Below, piece after piece: positions 1 through 7,998 of a DNA stretch of 34,683 nucleotides; positions within the stretch are counted from its first letter, which is position 1; every line of letters starts with the position of its first letter. The DNA comes from Methylibium sp. (lineage in GTDB: Bacteria > Pseudomonadota > Gammaproteobacteria > Burkholderiales > Burkholderiaceae_C): the NCBI GenBank assembly GCA_013824165.1, contig PNNH01000002.1, positions 1-34,683 on the forward strand, written 5' to 3'. The position numbers and the translations under genes were made by a program. The notes under the pieces were generated by a model, which was given only the letters and a program-made list of their open reading frames with translations, searched no databases and was not told the DNA's origin.

Positions 1-2049
1 AAGATCATCATCGGCCGCGAGGAGATCGAGCGCTTTGGCGATGCCAGCGTGGCCGAGACGCTGAAGCGCCTGCCCGGCGTCACCACCGGCGGCCGCCCGG
101 GTCGCGGCGGTGCGCCGCGCATGCGCGGCATGGGCGCGGGCTATACCCAGGTGCTGGTCAATGGCGAGCGCATGCCGGCCGGCTTCTCGCTGGACGACTT
201 GCCGCCCGAGCAGGTGGAACGCATCGAGGTGATGCGCGCGCCCACCGCCGAGTTCGGCGCGCGCGCCGTGGCCGGCACCATCAATATCGTGCTGCGCGAG
301 GCCCTGGTGAAGCGCAACAACGATCTGCGCGTCGGCACGGCCTATGAAAAAGGCCTGTGGAGCCCGCAGTTCTCATGGACGCGCAACGACACGCTGGGCG
401 AGGAAGGCAGCGGCCATGCCTACACCACCAGCGTGGTGGCCAACCGCAGCAGCCGCATGGACGATGTGGACACGCGCACCACCACACTCAATCTGCAGGA
501 CGGCAGCAGCAGCCGCCTGCAGCAGACCGGCCGCAGCGAGAACACGCGCGACAGCCTCAACGTCAATGCCCGCGTGCAGCTGCGCCTGGATGGCGGCAAC
601 ACGCTGAACTTCATGCCCATCCTGGTGGCCGCGCAGGGCAAGAACAGCAGCGCCTTCACACAGGTGCCGGGCCGTGACTACGACCAGGTGCAGACCGAGG
701 GCGACAACCAGTTCCGCATGGGCCGGCTCAACGGCATGTGGATGCAGCGCCTGTCCGACAGCAGCCGGTTGGAGCTGCGCGGCGGCATCGGCCAGGCCCA
801 GCTCGACAGCAACAGCTTGCGCCAAGAATGGCGAGGCACGCCTGGTGCGCTGCTGCTCTCCAAGCGCCAGGACGACACAACCGACAGCCTGGACCGCTCC
901 TGGAACCTGGCCAGCAAGCTCTCGCACCAGCTGGAAGCCAGCGAGCACAGCCTGGTCGGCGGCCTGGAGGCCGAGGGTGTCAAGCGCGACCAGACGCGCA
1001 TCAGCCTGGTCAACGGCCTGCCACGCCCCGAGCTGGCCGACTTCGGCGATGAGCTGCAGGCCTCGACGCTGCGCCTGGCCGCCTACGCGCAGGACGAGTT
1101 CCAGATCAACAAGCAATGGTCGGCCTATGCAGGCCTGCGCTGGGAAGGCATTCGCACCAGCAGCGATGCCGCCAACTACGCGGTGCGCAACAACTCCAGC
1201 GTCTGGACGCCGCTGCTCCACACCGTCTGGAAGCCGAACGAGAAAAGCCGCGACCAGGTGCGCGTCAGCCTGACGCGAAGTTACCGCGCGCCCGATGTGC
1301 AAAACCTGATCGCGCGGCCGACCATCAACTCGCAATACGAGCTCGACCCCGACACCGGCAGCTACCCAGACCGCGCCGGCAATCCCGATCTCAAGCCCGA
1401 ACTGGCCACCGGCATCGATCTGGCCTTCGAGCGCTACCTGAGCAAGGGCGGCGTGCTGAGCGTCAGCACCTTTGCCCGCCGCATCACCGACCTCATCCGC
1501 AATGTCACCACGCTGGAAAACGTCAGCTGGTCCGGCACGCCGCGCTGGGTGCAGCGCCCGCGCAATATCGGCAACGCCACGACCTACGGCATCGAGCTGG
1601 AAGCCAAGTTCCGCCTCGACGAGTTCATCGACGACGCCCTGCCCGTCTCGCTGCGCAGCAATCTGAGCCTGTTCCGATCCAGCGTTGACGGCATTCCCGG
1701 CCCCAACAACCGGTTGGACCAGCAGCCCAAGGCCACCGCCAATCTGGGCGCCGACTACCGCATGCGCGGCCTGCCGCTGAGCTTTGGCGGCAATCTCAAC
1801 TGGACGCCGGCCACCACTGTGCAGCAGACCCCGCTGCTGGCCAGCAGCAGCAGCCGCAAGCTCGTGGGCGATGCCTTCGTGCTGTGGAACATCAACCGCG
1901 ACATCGGCCTGCGCCTGGCCGCCAGCAATATCGCGCCGCTGGACTACAGCAGTGCCAGCATGATCACCACCAGCAAGTGGCAGACCACGACCGAGAGCGC
2001 CGGACGCACCTTCACCAACTGGCAGCTGCGGCTGGAGGTCAAGCTGTAG
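1..2049 (+). CDS. TonB-dependent outer-membrane receptor (5' end missing)
   Basis: The reading frame is open from base 1, so the signal peptide and TonB box lie upstream of the window; 682 residues are visible. The visible N-terminus is the plug domain: a stretch like EEIERFGDASVAETLKRLPG, then MRGMG, VLVNGERMPAG, and the run PPEQVERIEVMRAPTAEFGA ending at GTINIVLRE. The rest is a long beta-barrel with alternating aromatic and polar residues and the usual late motif NPDLKPELATGIDLAFER. The last residue is Leu (LEVKL), not the usual terminal Phe. Such receptors import siderophores, cobalamin, sugars or other large ligands across the outer membrane using TonB energy. No substrate can be read from the sequence, and no transporter or sigma/anti-sigma pair is adjacent. 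A small hairpin without a T-run lies at 2064-2077. Confidence 0.93.
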   Translation, partial: KIIIGREEIERFGDASVAETLKRLPGVTTGGRPGRGGAPRMRGMGAGYTQVLVNGERMPAGFSLDDLPPEQVERIEVMRAPTAEFGARAVAGTINIVLREALVKRNNDLRVGTAYEKGLWSPQFSWTRNDTLGEEGSGHAYTTSVVANRSSRMDDVDTRTTTLNLQDGSSSRLQQTGRSENTRDSLNVNARVQLRLDGGNTLNFMPILVAAQGKNSSAFTQVPGRDYDQVQTEGDNQFRMGRLNGMWMQRLSDSSRLELRGGIGQAQLDSNSLRQEWRGTPGALLLSKRQDDTTDSLDRSWNLASKLSHQLEASEHSLVGGLEAEGVKRDQTRISLVNGLPRPELADFGDELQASTLRLAAYAQDEFQINKQWSAYAGLRWEGIRTSSDAANYAVRNNSSVWTPLLHTVWKPNEKSRDQVRVSLTRSYRAPDVQNLIARPTINSQYELDPDTGSYPDRAGNPDLKPELATGIDLAFERYLSKGGVLSVSTFARRITDLIRNVTTLENVSWSGTPRWVQRPRNIGNATTYGIELEAKFRLDEFIDDALPVSLRSNLSLFRSSVDGIPGPNNRLDQQPKATANLGADYRMRGLPLSFGGNLNWTPATTVQQTPLLASSSSRKLVGDAFVLWNINRDIGLRLAASNIAPLDYSSASMITTSKWQTTTESAGRTFTNWQLRLEVKL

Positions 2050-2379
2050 GCCCGGCGTGTCCTCGCACGAATGTGCGTGGAACGGAGCAGCGCCACGTAG
2101 GATGGACTACTGACCCTGTCCTATGGCGTCAGCGAGGCGGCGGCATAGGAAATTTGCAAACCTTCTGCAGGTAGCGGCTACTGACCTCTGCACAAGGCGC
2201 AAGACCGCGCCAAAGCCGAACGCAAGAGAGAAAAGGCCGAAGCCACCACCAAGTTCATTCCAAGGCGACCCCTTCGATATCGCTCCGAAAGGCGGCGCCC
2301 GCCAGAAATGTGACGCGCGAGGGGACAGCGGCAAGCGGACGTGCGAAGCGAATCCCCTTTTGAAAGCAAAGGCCAACAT
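2050..2379. other. Intergenic stretch without a supported gene
   Basis: About 330 bases separate the receptor from the Rrf2 gene. Short frames exist on both strands, but none has a convincing start, ribosome site or recognisable domain. A hairpin CGCAC-GAAT-GTGCG at 2064-2077 follows the receptor and may help end its transcript. The nine bases CTACTGACC occur twice, at 2107-2115 and 2178-2186. One plus frame near 2200-2260 reads like a charged helix (AKAERKREKAEATTKF), so part of this may be decayed coding DNA, but I cannot assign it. Confidence 0.5.
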
Positions 2380-2400
2380 ATGCAACACATAATGTTGCAT
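2380..2400 (+). promoter_or_regulatory. Inverted repeat over -10 and start codon of the Rrf2 gene
   Basis: ATGCAAC (2380-2386), a seven-base spacer and GTTGCAT (2394-2400) form a perfect inverted repeat. A second overlapping pair, CAACAT (2375-2380) and ATGTTG (2392-2397), shares the same centre. The spacer region contains CATAAT (2388-2393), a good -10 hexamer; a start site about 7 bases further on falls on the Rrf2 start codon at 2399. A TTGAAA at 2360-2365 is the best -35 but lies 22 bases away. Rrf2 regulators bind such palindromes, so self-repression is the simplest reading; this is inference. Confidence 0.6.
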
Positions 2401-2878
2401 GAAAAGAAACAGTCAGCTCTCTGACGTATTGCACGTACTGCTTCACATGGCCCAGGACGAAGGGCCTGCCACGTCTGAGGCACTAGCCGCCGCCATGAAC
2501 ACCAACCCTGTGGTGCTGCGCCGTCTGATGGGTGGTCTGCGTGACGCAGGGTTTGTGGTCTCTCAAAAAGGCCATGGGGGCGGCTGGGTGCTGTCGTGCG
2601 CGCTTGACCGCATCACCTTGAGCGACGTGTACCAGGCGCTGGGCGCACCCAAGCTGGTGTCGCTGGGCTTTCGGGAAGACAACCCAAGCTGCTTGGTGGC
2701 CCTGGCCGTGAACCACGCCCTGGCTGGGGCCGCACATGAGGCCGAGGCCCTGCTGCTCAAGCGTTTCGGCGCGGTCACCTTGGCCACTTTGTCAGCTGAC
2801 TTTCACCGTCGCATGGCCCAGCACAAAGCCAAAGGTCATACCCATCAACTGAGAGACCACAGCCATGAAGTCATTTGA
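2399..2878 (+). CDS. Rrf2 family transcriptional regulator
   Basis: This 159-residue protein has the Rrf2 winged-helix layout: N-terminal helix (SQLSDVLHVLLHMA), recognition region about residues 26-50, and the wing signature GHGGGWVLS at 58-66. The family includes IscR, NsrR and CymR, which sense Fe-S status, NO or thiols. The three-cysteine Fe-S ligand set of IscR/NsrR is absent; only Cys67 and Cys98 are present, which suggests thiol or electrophile sensing or another signal. The start at 2399 matches family N-termini, has no Shine-Dalgarno sequence, and lies at the predicted transcription start, so the mRNA may be leaderless. The 3' end overlaps the next gene by 14 bases, so the two are co-transcribed and probably share control by this protein. 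GC looks lower than in neighbouring genes. Confidence 0.88.
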   Translation: MKRNSQLSDVLHVLLHMAQDEGPATSEALAAAMNTNPVVLRRLMGGLRDAGFVVSQKGHGGGWVLSCALDRITLSDVYQALGAPKLVSLGFREDNPSCLVALAVNHALAGAAHEAEALLLKRFGAVTLATLSADFHRRMAQHKAKGHTHQLRDHSHEVI

Positions 2879-3770
2879 ATTTGCTGTCATCGGCGGCAGT
2901 TACGCTGGCATGGCCGCGGCCCTGCAACTGGCCCGCGCGCGCCGCAACGTGCTGGTGGTAGACGCAGGCCAGCCGCGCAACCGATTTGTTGATGCTGCCG
3001 GGGGCACATCACACGGCTACTTGACGCAAGACGGCAGCGCGCCCGCCGAGATTGCCGCCGATGCCCGCGAGCAACTCATGAACTACCCCAATGTGGAATG
3101 GCTAACCGGCACCGCAGACGATGCCCGCGTGGCACCAGACGGGCGGCTGACGTTTCGCGTGCACAACGAGACCCTCGGGGCGCAGCGCCTCATTATCGCC
3201 ACCGGCGTTCGCGACCTACTGCCGCTGGTGCCTGGTCTGGCCGAGCGCTGGGGTCACAGCGTCTTTCATTGCCCGTATTGCCACGGCTACGAAGCAGACG
3301 CCGGGCCAATTGGCATCATTGCCGCGTCGCCGCTGGCGCAGCATCACGCCATCATGTTGCCGGACTGGGGCCGAACGACCCTGTTTTTGAACGGTGCCTA
3401 CAGACCCAACGCTGAAGAACTCGCCGCGATCGCTCGCCGTGGTACACAAGTGGAAGTGGTGCCAATTGCGCGCATTGACGGGTTCGCCGACGTGGTGCTG
3501 CAAGACGGCCGCACCCTCTGCATGAATGCCTTGTTTACCCAGCCCCAGACCGTCATGAGCAGCCCCATCGCCGAGCAACTGGGCTGCACCCTGGAAGATG
3601 GGCCCACGGGGCGGTTCATCAAGGTGGACGATTTCAAGGCCACCAGCGTGCCAAACGTGTTTGCCTGTGGCGATGCCGCGCGCATAGCAGGCAACGTGAC
3701 GCTGGCCGTCGCAGATGGTGCGATGGCGGCATACGGAGCACATCGGACTTCAATGACTCAAGCCCAATAG
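2865..3770 (+). CDS. Thioredoxin-reductase-like FAD protein with CPYC redox pair
   Basis: The 301-residue protein has an FAD-binding N-terminus (GGSYAG at 10-15, acidic Asp33 at the end of strand two), ATG at 112-114, a redox-active CPYC at 136-139 and the C-terminal FAD motif FACGDAA at 267-272. This is the low-molecular-weight thioredoxin reductase fold. The second dinucleotide site, normally GxGxxA after the CxxC, reads GIIAASPLAQH (150-160), so NADPH binding may be lost or altered. Relatives with that feature include the dithiol oxidases GliT and HlmI, which use O2, so thiol oxidase, disulfide reductase and other flavin-thiol roles are all open. It overlaps the Rrf2 gene and is presumably its main target. 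No dithiol natural-product genes are nearby. Confidence 0.85.
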   Translation: MKSFEFAVIGGSYAGMAAALQLARARRNVLVVDAGQPRNRFVDAAGGTSHGYLTQDGSAPAEIAADAREQLMNYPNVEWLTGTADDARVAPDGRLTFRVHNETLGAQRLIIATGVRDLLPLVPGLAERWGHSVFHCPYCHGYEADAGPIGIIAASPLAQHHAIMLPDWGRTTLFLNGAYRPNAEELAAIARRGTQVEVVPIARIDGFADVVLQDGRTLCMNALFTQPQTVMSSPIAEQLGCTLEDGPTGRFIKVDDFKATSVPNVFACGDAARIAGNVTLAVADGAMAAYGAHRTSMTQAQ

Positions 3771-4069
3771 CGCTCGCCATCGGACTCGCACAAGTCGACG
3801 AACGGGTGCATGTGCGCCATCAGCACAACGCACCCCGTCAATTAGGACACGCAGGCCGGCTCCTTCCACCACACCAAGCCGACGCTTGCTGCAGTCACCG
3901 TGGGCCACAGGCCCACCAACGGCAATCGCTGCAATGCCCCATCAGTCGCAGCTGGAAGCCGAAGCCTCAGCTACTGCGGGTTCTGGCGCGCACTCTGCTT
4001 CGTCGCCTCGCACCAATCGCCTCAGCCGCTCACTTTACTAGCTAGCAGCAGTGATCACACCGCCCCGGC
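3771..4069. other. Intergenic stretch without a supported gene
   Basis: Three hundred bases between the flavoprotein stop and the decayed receptor fragment. Short frames on the plus strand have no recognisable domain, and the minus frames are interrupted by stops. I see no clear terminator or repeat. It may hold decayed coding DNA, given the pseudogene next to it. Confidence 0.5.
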
Positions 4070-4384
4070 TCAGAACTTCGCGCTCAGCTCCAGCGCCACG
4101 CTACGCGGCGGCGTCACCCAGCCGTAGGGCGTGCCGAAGGGTGCGCCCATCATGCTGGTCCAGCGCTCGTACTGCTTTTCGGCGAGGATGTTGACGATCA
4201 GCGCTGCGCTCCAGCGCTTGCCCGGGGCATCCCAGAACAGGCGCGCGTCGATGCGCTGCATCGCCTTGCCGACCTTGAAGCCCAGGCCCTGCACGCAGCT
4301 GCCCTGGTTGACGGAGTCGGCAGTGCAGCTCTGCGCGCCTACATAGCCCCAGCTCAGGCCGAAGTTGCCTATGCCGCCGGCCAT
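4070..4384 (-). pseudogene. C-terminal remnant of a TonB-dependent receptor
   Basis: Roughly 104 residues on the minus strand match only the last strands of a TonB-dependent receptor: RIDARLFWDAPGKRW, then NILAEKQYERW, GAPFGTPYGWVTPPRS, and the ending ALELSAKF with the C-terminal Phe that these barrels carry. No plug, signal peptide or rest of the barrel is present upstream; the homology stops at about 4384 and the following DNA belongs to the lipoprotein gene on the other strand. It could not work as a receptor. It differs from the receptor at 1-2049 in sequence and orientation, so it is the remains of a separate gene. Confidence 0.75.
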
Positions 4385-4505
4385 GGGAAGGCACGACCGG
4401 AGATCAAGCCGGCAAGGTATCGATCGGTAAGCGCAGCCCTGCCACGCCTGCGAATCGATACAAGCTCGCCGCGACCACCCGGCGCGGCGCGGCTAGGCTG
4501 CGGGC

Positions 4506-4898
4506 ATGTTAGAACCTGTGACCTGTCCCGAATCCCGCCGCCGCGGCCGGCAGCCCGCGCTGGCGGCCCTGCTGCTGGCACTGCTGAGCGCCTGTACAAC
4601 CGTTCCGCCCCCCGAGACAGCCCTGCCGGACGCTGACACCAACCGTCAGCGACAGCAGGCCTTCGACCAGAGCCAGCGGCGCTGGCATGGCGCCAGCGTG
4701 CAGGAGTTGCTGGCCAAGCAAGGCCCGCCCAGCAGCCGCAGCCGCGATGCCCATGGCCAGCAGCGCTTGAGCTACACCCGTACCCTGCCGCTCAAGGCGC
4801 CGACCGGGCCGCAAAGCGCGTCGTTCTCATGCACGGTGCATTACCTGCTCGATGCCAAGGGCCTGCACATCGTCAGCCACCGCATCGAGGGTTGTTAA
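4506..4898 (+). CDS. Small lipoprotein, function unknown
   Basis: The 130-residue product starts with a positively charged segment and a hydrophobic core ending in the lipobox LLSAC, with the acylated Cys at 30. The mature part is short: a Gln/Arg-rich helix (46-58), then WHGASVQELLAKQGPP, LSYTRTLPL, and a C-terminal strand pair with Cys109 and Cys130 that could form a disulfide. The W-G-x3-L-x3-G-P pattern resembles the small BamE/SmpA-like lipoprotein fold, but similarity is too thin to name it. It converges on the flavoprotein gene, with only 4 bases between the two stops. Confidence 0.75.
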   Translation: MLEPVTCPESRRRGRQPALAALLLALLSACTTVPPPETALPDADTNRQRQQAFDQSQRRWHGASVQELLAKQGPPSSRSRDAHGQQRLSYTRTLPLKAPTGPQSASFSCTVHYLLDAKGLHIVSHRIEGC

Positions 4899-4902
4899 AG
4901 CT

Positions 4903-6186
4903 TCAGCGCCGCAGCCAGGCCGCCGCACCTTCGCCGGCCACCGCGCCGCTGGCCATGCTGGCGGTGAGCAGGTAGCCGCCGGTGGGCGCTTCCCAGTCCA
5001 GCATCTCGCCGGCGCAAAACACGCTGGGCAGCTTGCGCAGCATCAGATGCTCGTCAAGCTCGGGCAGGCAGACGCCGCCGGCGCTGCTGATGGCCTCGGC
5101 CACCGGGCGCGGCGCCAGCAGGCGGATCGGCAGGTGTTTGAGGGCACGCGCCAGCGTGGCCACATCGCCGTATTCATCCTTGCTCAGCACCTCGTGCAGC
5201 AGCGAGGCCTTCAGGCCTTCGATCCCCAGGCGGCTCTTCAGATGCGTGGACATCGAGCGTGGGCCGCGCGGCCGCGCCACCTCGTCGGCCACGAAGGCCT
5301 CGCTGCGCGAGGGCAGCAAGTCCAGATGGATCAAGGCTTCGCCGTGGTCCTCGATCTCCTCGCGCAGAAGGCTGGAGGCCGCATAAATCAGCGAGCCCTC
5401 GACGCCGCTGGCCGTGATGACGAACTCGCCCTGGCGGCTGAAGCTGCGGCCGCTCTGGCCCTCGAAATGCAGTGCCACCGGCTTGACCGGCTGGCCGGCA
5501 AACTTGTCGCGAAACAGCGTACTCCAGCCCGGCTCGGCGGCGCCAGCGCGCAGCCGGCCGACATCGAAGCCGCAGTTGGCCGGGCGCAGCCCCGCCACGG
5601 CCACGCCGCGCGCGGCCAGGATCGGCACCCAGCCGGCGTTGGAGCCCAGCTGCGGCCAGGACGCACCGCCCAGCGCCAGCACCAGCACATCGGCTGGCAC
5701 CACGCGCTCTTCGTCGCCATGGCGAAAGCGCAGCGCCTGCGCTTCGGTCCAGCCCAGCCAGTGGTGGCGCATGTGAAAGCGCACGCCTGAGGCACGCAGC
5801 CGGGCCAGCCAGGCGCGCAGCAAAGGCGCGGATTTCATGTCGACCGGAAAGACCCGCCCCGAGGAGCCGACGAAGGTCTCCACCCCCAGCTCGAGCGCCC
5901 AGTCGCGCAGCGCCGGGCCATCGAGGCGAGCGAGCCACTGCGCCACCTCGGCACAAGGCTCGCCCCGTCCGGTGGCAAAGCGGCTGGCAAACAACGCGCC
6001 GTCTTCGGAGTGCGTCAGGTTCAGGCCGCCCTTGCCGGCGAGCAGGAACTTGCGCCCCACCGAGGCCATGGCATCGAACACATCCACTTCGCAACCCGCA
6101 GCGCGCAGCCGCTCGGCCGCCATCAGGCCGGCCGGCCCGCCTCCGATGACGACGGCTCTTGCTGCGGATGGGGCGGACTGGGACAT
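4903..6186 (-). CDS. YhiN/HI0933-type NAD(P)/FAD-dependent flavoprotein
   Basis: The 427-residue protein starts at Met 6186, directly before the Rossmann strand; a longer frame to 6300 adds 38 residues of low-complexity sequence and is unlikely. The FAD site GGGPAG (15-20) is followed by the signature GRKFLLAGKGGLNLTHSE (44-61), typical of the HI0933/YhiN family and its TIGR03862 branch. The C-terminal motifs SSAGGVCLPELDE, FCAGEMLDWEAPTGGYLL and ASGAVAG complete the FAD domain. The family is widespread, but its reaction is not well established. It is a single gene, convergent with the lipoprotein. Whole-length, no sign of decay. Confidence 0.9.
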   Translation of the reverse strand: MSQSAPSAARAVVIGGGPAGLMAAERLRAAGCEVDVFDAMASVGRKFLLAGKGGLNLTHSEDGALFASRFATGRGEPCAEVAQWLARLDGPALRDWALELGVETFVGSSGRVFPVDMKSAPLLRAWLARLRASGVRFHMRHHWLGWTEAQALRFRHGDEERVVPADVLVLALGGASWPQLGSNAGWVPILAARGVAVAGLRPANCGFDVGRLRAGAAEPGWSTLFRDKFAGQPVKPVALHFEGQSGRSFSRQGEFVITASGVEGSLIYAASSLLREEIEDHGEALIHLDLLPSRSEAFVADEVARPRGPRSMSTHLKSRLGIEGLKASLLHEVLSKDEYGDVATLARALKHLPIRLLAPRPVAEAISSAGGVCLPELDEHLMLRKLPSVFCAGEMLDWEAPTGGYLLTASMASGAVAGEGAAAWLRR

Positions 6187-6339
6187 CGGGAACTCACGCG
6201 GGAAACTGGAGCGCGAGTGTGCCAGAAGGTCAGCAACACCCACACGCGTGCTGCGCAGGCTCAGCGAAGAAGCCAAGAATCTGGGGCTGCAACTCGCCAC
6301 TGCGACTCAGCCTGCGAGCACTATGCATCGCAAGTCCAA

Positions 6340-6963
6340 TCACTTGGGAGACAACTCCTCAGCGGCATCTTCGGGCGGCGGCAGCGCTGTGCGCAGCGGA
6401 CTTTTGTGCAGTAGCGCGAGCGCATGACGAGTCGACGCAATGAGCTCTGCATTACCCAGAGCCAGACGCAACGTAAGTGCTCTAGAAAGGGTGACGCGCG
6501 CTTCGCCCTGTGCGCCAGCTTGCATGAGTGCCTTACCGAGATGATGCAGGGCGAAGTGCTCGCGGGGCGAGTCCTTTGACTGCCGCGCAAGCACCTCAGT
6601 GGCGAGGCTCACTGCTTCATTCACACGTCCGAGGCGCTGAAGGACTTGCACAAGCCGCAACTCTGAGCCACTCCGTGCGCCAGCGTCTCCGATCGCGTTC
6701 TGCTTCGCGATGACTCTGCGCAGGACGGCCTCTGCCTTGTCGAGCTCGCCTGCGCACAAGAGCATAAAGGCAGCCATGCTCTGCGCGCGCAGTGCTTCGG
6801 CAGACTCCGATGCCGAGTGCTGAGCGAGCGTAGCTTGCGCCGCAGTGAGCATGGCCGCCTGATCTATGGCTTCCGGCAGCAAGTGTGGAGGACAAAGACG
6901 GTATTCGGTACCCTTCCCGGCAACGGTGAGCAGACAGTCGGAGACATCAGGGGCGTAGGTCAT
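6340..6963 (-). CDS. Hypothetical helical repeat (TPR-like) protein
   Basis: This 207-residue soluble protein has no signal peptide. From about residue 35 it consists of paired amphipathic helices with the TPR spacing of Ala/Leu/Gly residues: AGELDKAEAVLRRVIAKQN, LGRVNEAVSLATEVLARQ, HHLGKALMQAGAQGEARV. These suggest three or four tetratricopeptide units, used for protein binding. The N-terminal 30 residues (with Cys10 and Cys24) match nothing I know. Codon use and GC are less extreme than in the flanking metabolic genes, as for its neighbour upstream. It lies 42 bases downstream of the membrane-protein gene in the same direction, so they may be co-transcribed. No specific function can be given. 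Confidence 0.75.
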   Translation of the reverse strand: MTYAPDVSDCLLTVAGKGTEYRLCPPHLLPEAIDQAAMLTAAQATLAQHSASESAEALRAQSMAAFMLLCAGELDKAEAVLRRVIAKQNAIGDAGARSGSELRLVQVLQRLGRVNEAVSLATEVLARQSKDSPREHFALHHLGKALMQAGAQGEARVTLSRALTLRLALGNAELIASTRHALALLHKSPLRTALPPPEDAAEELSPK

Positions 6964-7005
6964 AAGGCCTGCCGAATGAGAGGGATATTCGATCTTCGTC
7001 GCGGA

Positions 7006-7767
7006 TCAATTGCCTGAGAGTCGTCTCTTGGTGGCCACCTGCACCACGATTGAAGCCGCAGCAGCAAGCGCAAAGGCCGCAGGAATCCCTGTGAGCTTGA
7101 GCGCAAGCGAGAGGACCGCGCAAAACGCCACAAAGGAATACAGCCCCTTGGCCATTGCTCGCAAGAGGGCGGATACATAGGGCGCACCGCTTGCCCGATG
7201 CGAGAAGACTGCAAGGACGATGCCGAGAACGGGAAAGACAGCGAGCAAGCCACTCAGTGAACCTCCCAAGGAGGACGCTGCTGCCGAAGCCGCAACCGTC
7301 AAAGCCGCACCCGCGCACATGCGCAGCGCGAGTTCTGATCGCGACAAGTCACGGTGAACACCACTGGGGGACTCTGCCGGGAAAGCCCTCGGCGCGGCAA
7401 ACAACGTTCCCAGCGCGACCGCCAAGCTGACAAAGAATGAACTCGGAAGCGCAGCGAGTATTGAAGCTGCCAAGAGCCATGCGAGCAGCGCGAAGGGCAA
7501 TGCCGCGAACCACGGCCCCTTCCTGGCGGCGTGTGCATAGGAAAGGCTGAAGGCAACGGAAGCGAAGACCGCAGCCATGGCGGAAATCGCCGCAGTGGAA
7601 GAAAAGTCGGCACCGTTCTCAAGCGCCAACACGAGCAGTATCGGGCCGGCAACAACGGGCAGGCCGGCCAACCAGCCTGCAACAGCTGGCCCGAAATGCC
7701 TGCCGACCAGCGAGAGAGCCAGCAGTGCGGACGGAACCAGCAGGAGCTTGAGCAGGAGCAAGAGCAA
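7006..7767 (-). CDS. Polytopic membrane protein, function unknown
   Basis: The product is almost entirely hydrophobic, with about seven or eight predicted membrane helices, beginning LLKLLLVPSALLALSLVGRHFGP and including AGWLAGLPVVAGPILLVLALENG, a pattern seen in uncharacterised inner-membrane proteins. The start is uncertain. I chose TTG at 7767 (AGG about 9 bases before it) because the hydrophobic region begins there; the open frame continues to an ATG at 7944, but the extra 59 residues look non-coding, and a CTG or TTG a few codons later is also possible. The C-terminus is basic (VATKRRLSGN). It is followed by the TPR gene after 42 bases. No transporter signature is visible. Confidence 0.7.
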   Translation of the reverse strand: MLLLLLKLLLVPSALLALSLVGRHFGPAVAGWLAGLPVVAGPILLVLALENGADFSSTAAISAMAAVFASVAFSLSYAHAARKGPWFAALPFALLAWLLAASILAALPSSFFVSLAVALGTLFAAPRAFPAESPSGVHRDLSRSELALRMCAGAALTVAASAAASSLGGSLSGLLAVFPVLGIVLAVFSHRASGAPYVSALLRAMAKGLYSFVAFCAVLSLALKLTGIPAAFALAAAASIVVQVATKRRLSGN

Positions 7768-7998
7768 TTGGCAACGCCTAGGAAAGCTGCCCAAACCCTC
7801 AGGCGCAGCGGCCGGCAGAGCGCTTGCGCATAGGGACAGGCGGATGCAGAACCTTGAATCAATAGATCCGATTGTGCGCGTCTTCGCCGCACATCGAACC
7901 CAGCCGAACCAGACTTGGGAAGCGCCAAGCTTTCTCGGGAACACGTCCTGAAACCAAAGGGACAGCTTCTAGACCTGACCACGCCCCTCGCGGCACGC

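Noticed and set aside
373-1335. A 320-codon open frame on the minus strand
   Set aside because: Antisense to the TonB receptor barrel; Ala/Val/Gln-rich with no domain.
3806-4045. A 79-codon open frame on the plus strand
   Set aside because: No ribosome site, no domain, and biased composition; left as gene-free DNA.
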